DNA of 64,000 bases from Salinibacillus aidingensis (lineage in GTDB: Bacteria; Bacillota; Bacilli; Bacillales; Alkalibacillaceae). Positions 61,189 through 64,000 of the stretch are shown one piece after another. Every line of letters begins with the position of its first letter. Within the stretch, counting starts at the first letter, position 1. The notes beneath the pieces are model-generated. The model did no database searches and was not told the DNA's origin. It saw nothing but the letters and a program-made list of their open reading frames with translations. The translations under genes and the position numbers were made by a program. The stretch covers positions 62,001 through 126,000 of the forward strand of contig NZ_BAAADO010000005.1 in the NCBI RefSeq assembly GCF_039522525.1, given 5' to 3'.

Positions 61189-62615
61189 ATTTCGAAACCA
61201 TTATAGGGTTAGAGGTTCACGTGGAGCTTAAAACAGAGTCGAAAATTTTCAGTCCAAGTCCAAACGCATTTGGGGATGATACCAATACGAACGTAAACCC
61301 AATCGACTTAGGGTATCCAGGTGTATTGCCTGTTTTAAATGAAGAAGCCGTAAACTTCGGCATGCGGGCAGCACTGGCCTTGAACTGCGATATTGCTACA
61401 AATACAAAATTTGATCGTAAAAACTACTTTTATCCGGACAACCCTAAGGCATATCAGATCTCGCAATTTGATCAGCCAATCGGGGAAAATGGCTGGATTG
61501 AAATTGAAGTAGATGGTGAAACGAAAAGAATCGGGATTACCCGTCTTCACTTGGAGGAAGACGCCGGAAAGCTGACACACAGTGATGATGGCTATTCTCT
61601 GGTTGACTTTAATCGTCAGGGTACACCGCTGATTGAGATTGTTTCAGAGCCTGACATTCGCACACCAAAGGAGGCTTATGCTTACCTGGAAAAACTGAAG
61701 TCGATTATTCAGTATACCGGAGTTTCCGACTGTAAAATGGAGGAGGGCTCGCTTCGATGTGACGCCAACATCTCCCTTCGTCCTATTGGTCAGGAGGAAT
61801 TCGGTGTTAAAACGGAGCTGAAAAACTTAAACTCCTTTAACTATGTGCAAAAAGGGCTGGAGTTTGAAGAAAAGCGTCAGGAAAAAGTGCTTCTGTCCGG
61901 TGGTGAGATTCTTCAGGAGACCCGTCGTTATGATGAGCAAACGAAGGAAACGATTCTCATGCGTGTAAAGGAAGGGTCCGATGATTATCGCTACTTCCCA
62001 GAGCCTGACTTAGTTCCACTTTATATTGATGAAGAATGGAAAGAGCGGGTTCGGGCAGAAATTCCTGAACTTCCTGATGCCAGAAAAGCCCGTTACATGA
62101 ATGAACTGGGGCTTCCTGCCTATGATGCCATGGTTCTAACTCTTACAAAGGAAATGTCCGATTTCTTTGAAGAGACGATTAAAGCAGGTGCCGATCCAAA
62201 ACTAGCCTCCAACTGGTTAATGGTGGAAGTTTCAGGTTATCTGAATAAAAATGATAAGGAACTGGAAGATATTGCTTTAACTCCTGAATCCCTTGCGAAA
62301 ATGGTGAAGCTTATTGCAGATGAGACCATTTCTTCCAAGATTGCGAAAAAAGTCTTTAGCGAGCTGGTTGAAAAAGGTGGAGATCCTGAAAAAATCGTTA
62401 AAGATAAAGGGCTTGTTCAAATTTCGGATGAAGGTCAGCTTACCGAAATTATTACAGGTATTCTTGATAAAAACCAACAGTCCATTGATGACTATAAGAA
62501 CGGAAAAGATCGTGCGCTCGGCTTCTTAGTCGGTCAAGTGATGAAGGCAACTAAAGGACAGGCAAATCCGAAAATGGTCAACAAAATTCTTTTAGGCGAA
62601 ATGGAAAAGAGATAA
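61185..62615 (+). CDS. gatB: Asp-tRNA(Asn)/Glu-tRNA(Gln) amidotransferase subunit B
   Basis: tRNA-binding and kinase-like subunit, 476 residues. GLEVHVELKTESKIFSPSPN at the start, FYPDNPKAYQISQFDQPI near residue 85, and the C-terminal YqeY-like tail (GFLVGQVMKATKGQANPKMV). It starts inside the end of gatA (ATGA overlap). Confidence 0.97.
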   Translation: MNFETIIGLEVHVELKTESKIFSPSPNAFGDDTNTNVNPIDLGYPGVLPVLNEEAVNFGMRAALALNCDIATNTKFDRKNYFYPDNPKAYQISQFDQPIGENGWIEIEVDGETKRIGITRLHLEEDAGKLTHSDDGYSLVDFNRQGTPLIEIVSEPDIRTPKEAYAYLEKLKSIIQYTGVSDCKMEEGSLRCDANISLRPIGQEEFGVKTELKNLNSFNYVQKGLEFEEKRQEKVLLSGGEILQETRRYDEQTKETILMRVKEGSDDYRYFPEPDLVPLYIDEEWKERVRAEIPELPDARKARYMNELGLPAYDAMVLTLTKEMSDFFEETIKAGADPKLASNWLMVEVSGYLNKNDKELEDIALTPESLAKMVKLIADETISSKIAKKVFSELVEKGGDPEKIVKDKGLVQISDEGQLTEIITGILDKNQQSIDDYKNGKDRALGFLVGQVMKATKGQANPKMVNKILLGEMEKR

Positions 62616-62660
62616 AGAAAACAGGAAAAAATAAAGGTTGTCCGCATAAATATAGTGAAG

Positions 62661-62690
62661 AGAGCAGATACAGCTGAATCTGCTCTTTTC
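62661..62690 (+). terminator. gatB terminator
   Basis: AGAGCAGAT (62661-62669) pairs with ATCTGCTCT (62678-62686), followed by TTTTC. Confidence 0.88.
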
Positions 62691-62751
62691 ATTTCAAATA
62701 AAAAGGGATATGATGAGATTGGTATAGATATCCAAAATGAAGGTGAAGAAA

Positions 62752-63648
62752 ATGAAGCGTGCCAGAATTATTTATAATCCGACATCGGGACGTGAAGCAT
62801 TTCAGAAAGAGCTGCCCAGAGCTTTACGAAAGCTGGAAGAAGCAGGGTATGAAGCCTCTACACATGCCACAACCGGTGAGGGAGATGCAACAGAAGCAGC
62901 AAGAACAGCTGTCACAAGGGAATATGATGTTGTTATCGCAGCTGGTGGCGATGGAACGATTAATGAAGTCGTCAATGGATTGGCAGAGCAACCCTTTCGA
63001 CCCAAGCTTGGTGTGATTCCTGTGGGGACAACCAATGATTTTGCACGATCTCTGAGAATTCCGAGAAACATTCAAAAGGCTATTGATGTCGTTATCGCCG
63101 GGAATACGAAAAAAATCGATATTGGCAAAATTGATGAGGATAGGTATTTTATTTATATAGCTGGTGGTGGAAAAATAACCGAGCTCACCTATGAGGTTCC
63201 GAGCAAATTAAAGACGATGCTAGGCCAGCTTGCTTATTATATTAAAGGAATCGAAATGCTTCCGTTTATGAAGCCAATCAATGTCCGAATTGAATATGAT
63301 GATCATATTCTGGAAGAGCCCATCATGATGTTTCTGATTTCGAATTCCAATTCAATCGGCGGGTTTGAAAGAGCAAACCCTTTAGGTGAAATGGACGATG
63401 GTTATTTTGATTTATTGATCGTTCGTAAAACACATTTTGGCGATATCCCTAAAATAGCGACAAGCCTTCTTAAGGGGAACCATATTCACCACGACAAGAT
63501 CATTTATACAAAGACAAAATCACTGACGGTTGATGTAGAAGAAAACGTATCGTTAAATATTGACGGGGAATATGGCGGATTATTGCCCGGGAAATTTGTC
63601 AATTTGTATCAGCATATTGAATTCTTCGTACCTGAGAATACGGATTAG
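62752..63648 (+). CDS. dgkB: Diacylglycerol kinase DgkB
   Basis: Soluble lipid kinase that recycles diacylglycerol into phosphatidic acid during lipoteichoic acid synthesis. 298 residues with ARIIYNPTSGREAF at the start, the nucleotide motif AAGGDGTINEVVNGLA near residue 63, and PVGTTNDFARSLRIPRN. ATG 62752 lies seven bases after AAGGTGA. It keeps its B. subtilis place (yerQ) between gatB and yefA. Confidence 0.95.
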   Translation: MKRARIIYNPTSGREAFQKELPRALRKLEEAGYEASTHATTGEGDATEAARTAVTREYDVVIAAGGDGTINEVVNGLAEQPFRPKLGVIPVGTTNDFARSLRIPRNIQKAIDVVIAGNTKKIDIGKIDEDRYFIYIAGGGKITELTYEVPSKLKTMLGQLAYYIKGIEMLPFMKPINVRIEYDDHILEEPIMMFLISNSNSIGGFERANPLGEMDDGYFDLLIVRKTHFGDIPKIATSLLKGNHIHHDKIIYTKTKSLTVDVEENVSLNIDGEYGGLLPGKFVNLYQHIEFFVPENTD

Positions 63649-63683
63649 ACATGAGGTTGTCTGATTTCGTATTCTTTGTTTGT
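63636..63683 (+). terminator. dgkB terminator overlapping the coding end
   Basis: GAATACGGATTAGACA (63636-63651) pairs with TGTCTGATTTCGTATTC, one bulge and wobbles, then TTTGTTTG. The left arm contains the last dgkB codons and its stop. Confidence 0.65.
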
Positions 63684-63779
63684 AAAGGTGATGCAAATGG
63701 ACAAACTTTGAATCAGATGATTGTTTTAACGTTTTAATGGAAAAATAGAACTAAAGTTAAACATAAAGGAAGATTCATA

Positions 63780-64000
63780 ATGGCAAAAGTGAAACCACCT
63801 GTGGCAAAAAATGAAACCATCGAGCTTGAATTTGTCGATTTGACCCACGAAGGCTCAGGTGTAGGAAAGATAAATGGATACCCTCTGTTCGTTCCCTATG
63901 GATTACCAGGGGAAAAAGCCAAGGTTAAAGTTGTTAAGGTCAAGAAAAATTTCGGATTCGGAAAATTACTGAAGGTCCTCGATCAAAGCCCGGAGCGTAT
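63780..64000 (+). CDS. rlmCD: 23S rRNA (uracil-5-)-methyltransferase RlmCD, N-terminus only
   Basis: The first 73 residues of a TrmA/RumA-type RNA methyltransferase, cut by the window end. Visible is the TRAM RNA-binding domain (VDLTHEGSGVGKINGYPLFV). The B. subtilis homologue at this place, YefA, methylates U747 and U1939 of 23S rRNA. AAAGGAAG lies upstream. The catalytic part is outside, so activity cannot be checked. Confidence 0.85.
   Translation, partial: MAKVKPPVAKNETIELEFVDLTHEGSGVGKINGYPLFVPYGLPGEKAKVKVVKVKKNFGFGKLLKVLDQSPER

Overview
The window looks like a chromosomal segment of a low-GC, Gram-positive, spore-former-type Bacillaceae, probably of the Virgibacillus/Oceanobacillus/Halobacillus type. 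Shine-Dalgarno sites are strong (GGAGG-like), ATG, TTG and GTG starts are mixed, and promoters are of sigma-A type. Bases 24686-49066 and 59412-64000 follow the Bacillus subtilis order yeaC-yeaD-yebA-guaA-pbuG-yebE-yebG-purB-yerA-yerB-yerC-pcrB-pcrA-ligA-yerH(camS) ... gatCAB-dgkB-yefA(rlmCD). The species assignment is inference; the gene order is read directly.

Bases 1-9670 hold a xylan/xylose cluster: a divergent ROK repressor (xylR, cut by the window edge), a binding protein and two permeases of a sugar ABC importer with no ATPase, a YesL-type membrane protein, xylA, xylB and a secreted GH10 xylanase. Three promoters (importer, xylA, xylanase) carry the same XylR-type operator laid over the -35 box, so this reads as one xylose-responsive regulon. 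The xylanase terminator is followed at once by a group IIC intron (9673 to about 10725) whose reverse transcriptase has lost most of its middle.

Bases 11168-22762 are a Gram-positive Tad/Flp pilus locus: CpaB-like, CpaE-like, TadA ATPase, TadB, TadC, a Flp pilin, a VWA lipoprotein, a large secreted repeat protein with a glycine-zipper C-terminus, four small membrane proteins, and TadE and TadF/G-like pseudopilins. No prepilin peptidase is present. A short minus-strand block follows: a DUF4064-like protein, a DUF4352-like lipoprotein and a frameshifted small gene.

Bases 24686-40484 are core genes: MoxR/DUF58/transglutaminase, then guaA and pbuG, each behind a guanine (C74-type) riboswitch, and yebE-yebG-purB without the rest of the pur operon. 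An 880-base non-coding gap (33210-34091) holds a degenerate array of a 10-base motif at 21-base steps. Bases 40485-49066 contain a repeat island, a T-box-controlled dimeric glycyl-tRNA synthetase on the minus strand, and pcrB-pcrA-ligA-camS. A LexA-box promoter lies inside the glyS leader, pointing the other way toward pcrB.

Bases 49304-58629 are catabolic: P5C dehydrogenase, an aldehyde dehydrogenase/soluble chemoreceptor pair behind a sigma-D-like promoter, a 37-residue accessory protein coupled to a Na+/proline symporter, and the glyoxylate shunt (aceB, aceA). Bases 58858-59240 carry a second array of the same motif on the opposite strand, with an exact 124-base higher-order period (five 21-base steps plus one of 19). 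gatCAB, dgkB and the start of rlmCD end the window. The most unusual signals are the two 21-base arrays, both built in groups of six. Next come the family of two-hairpin mini-elements (five copies or remnants) and the antisense SOS-type promoter.
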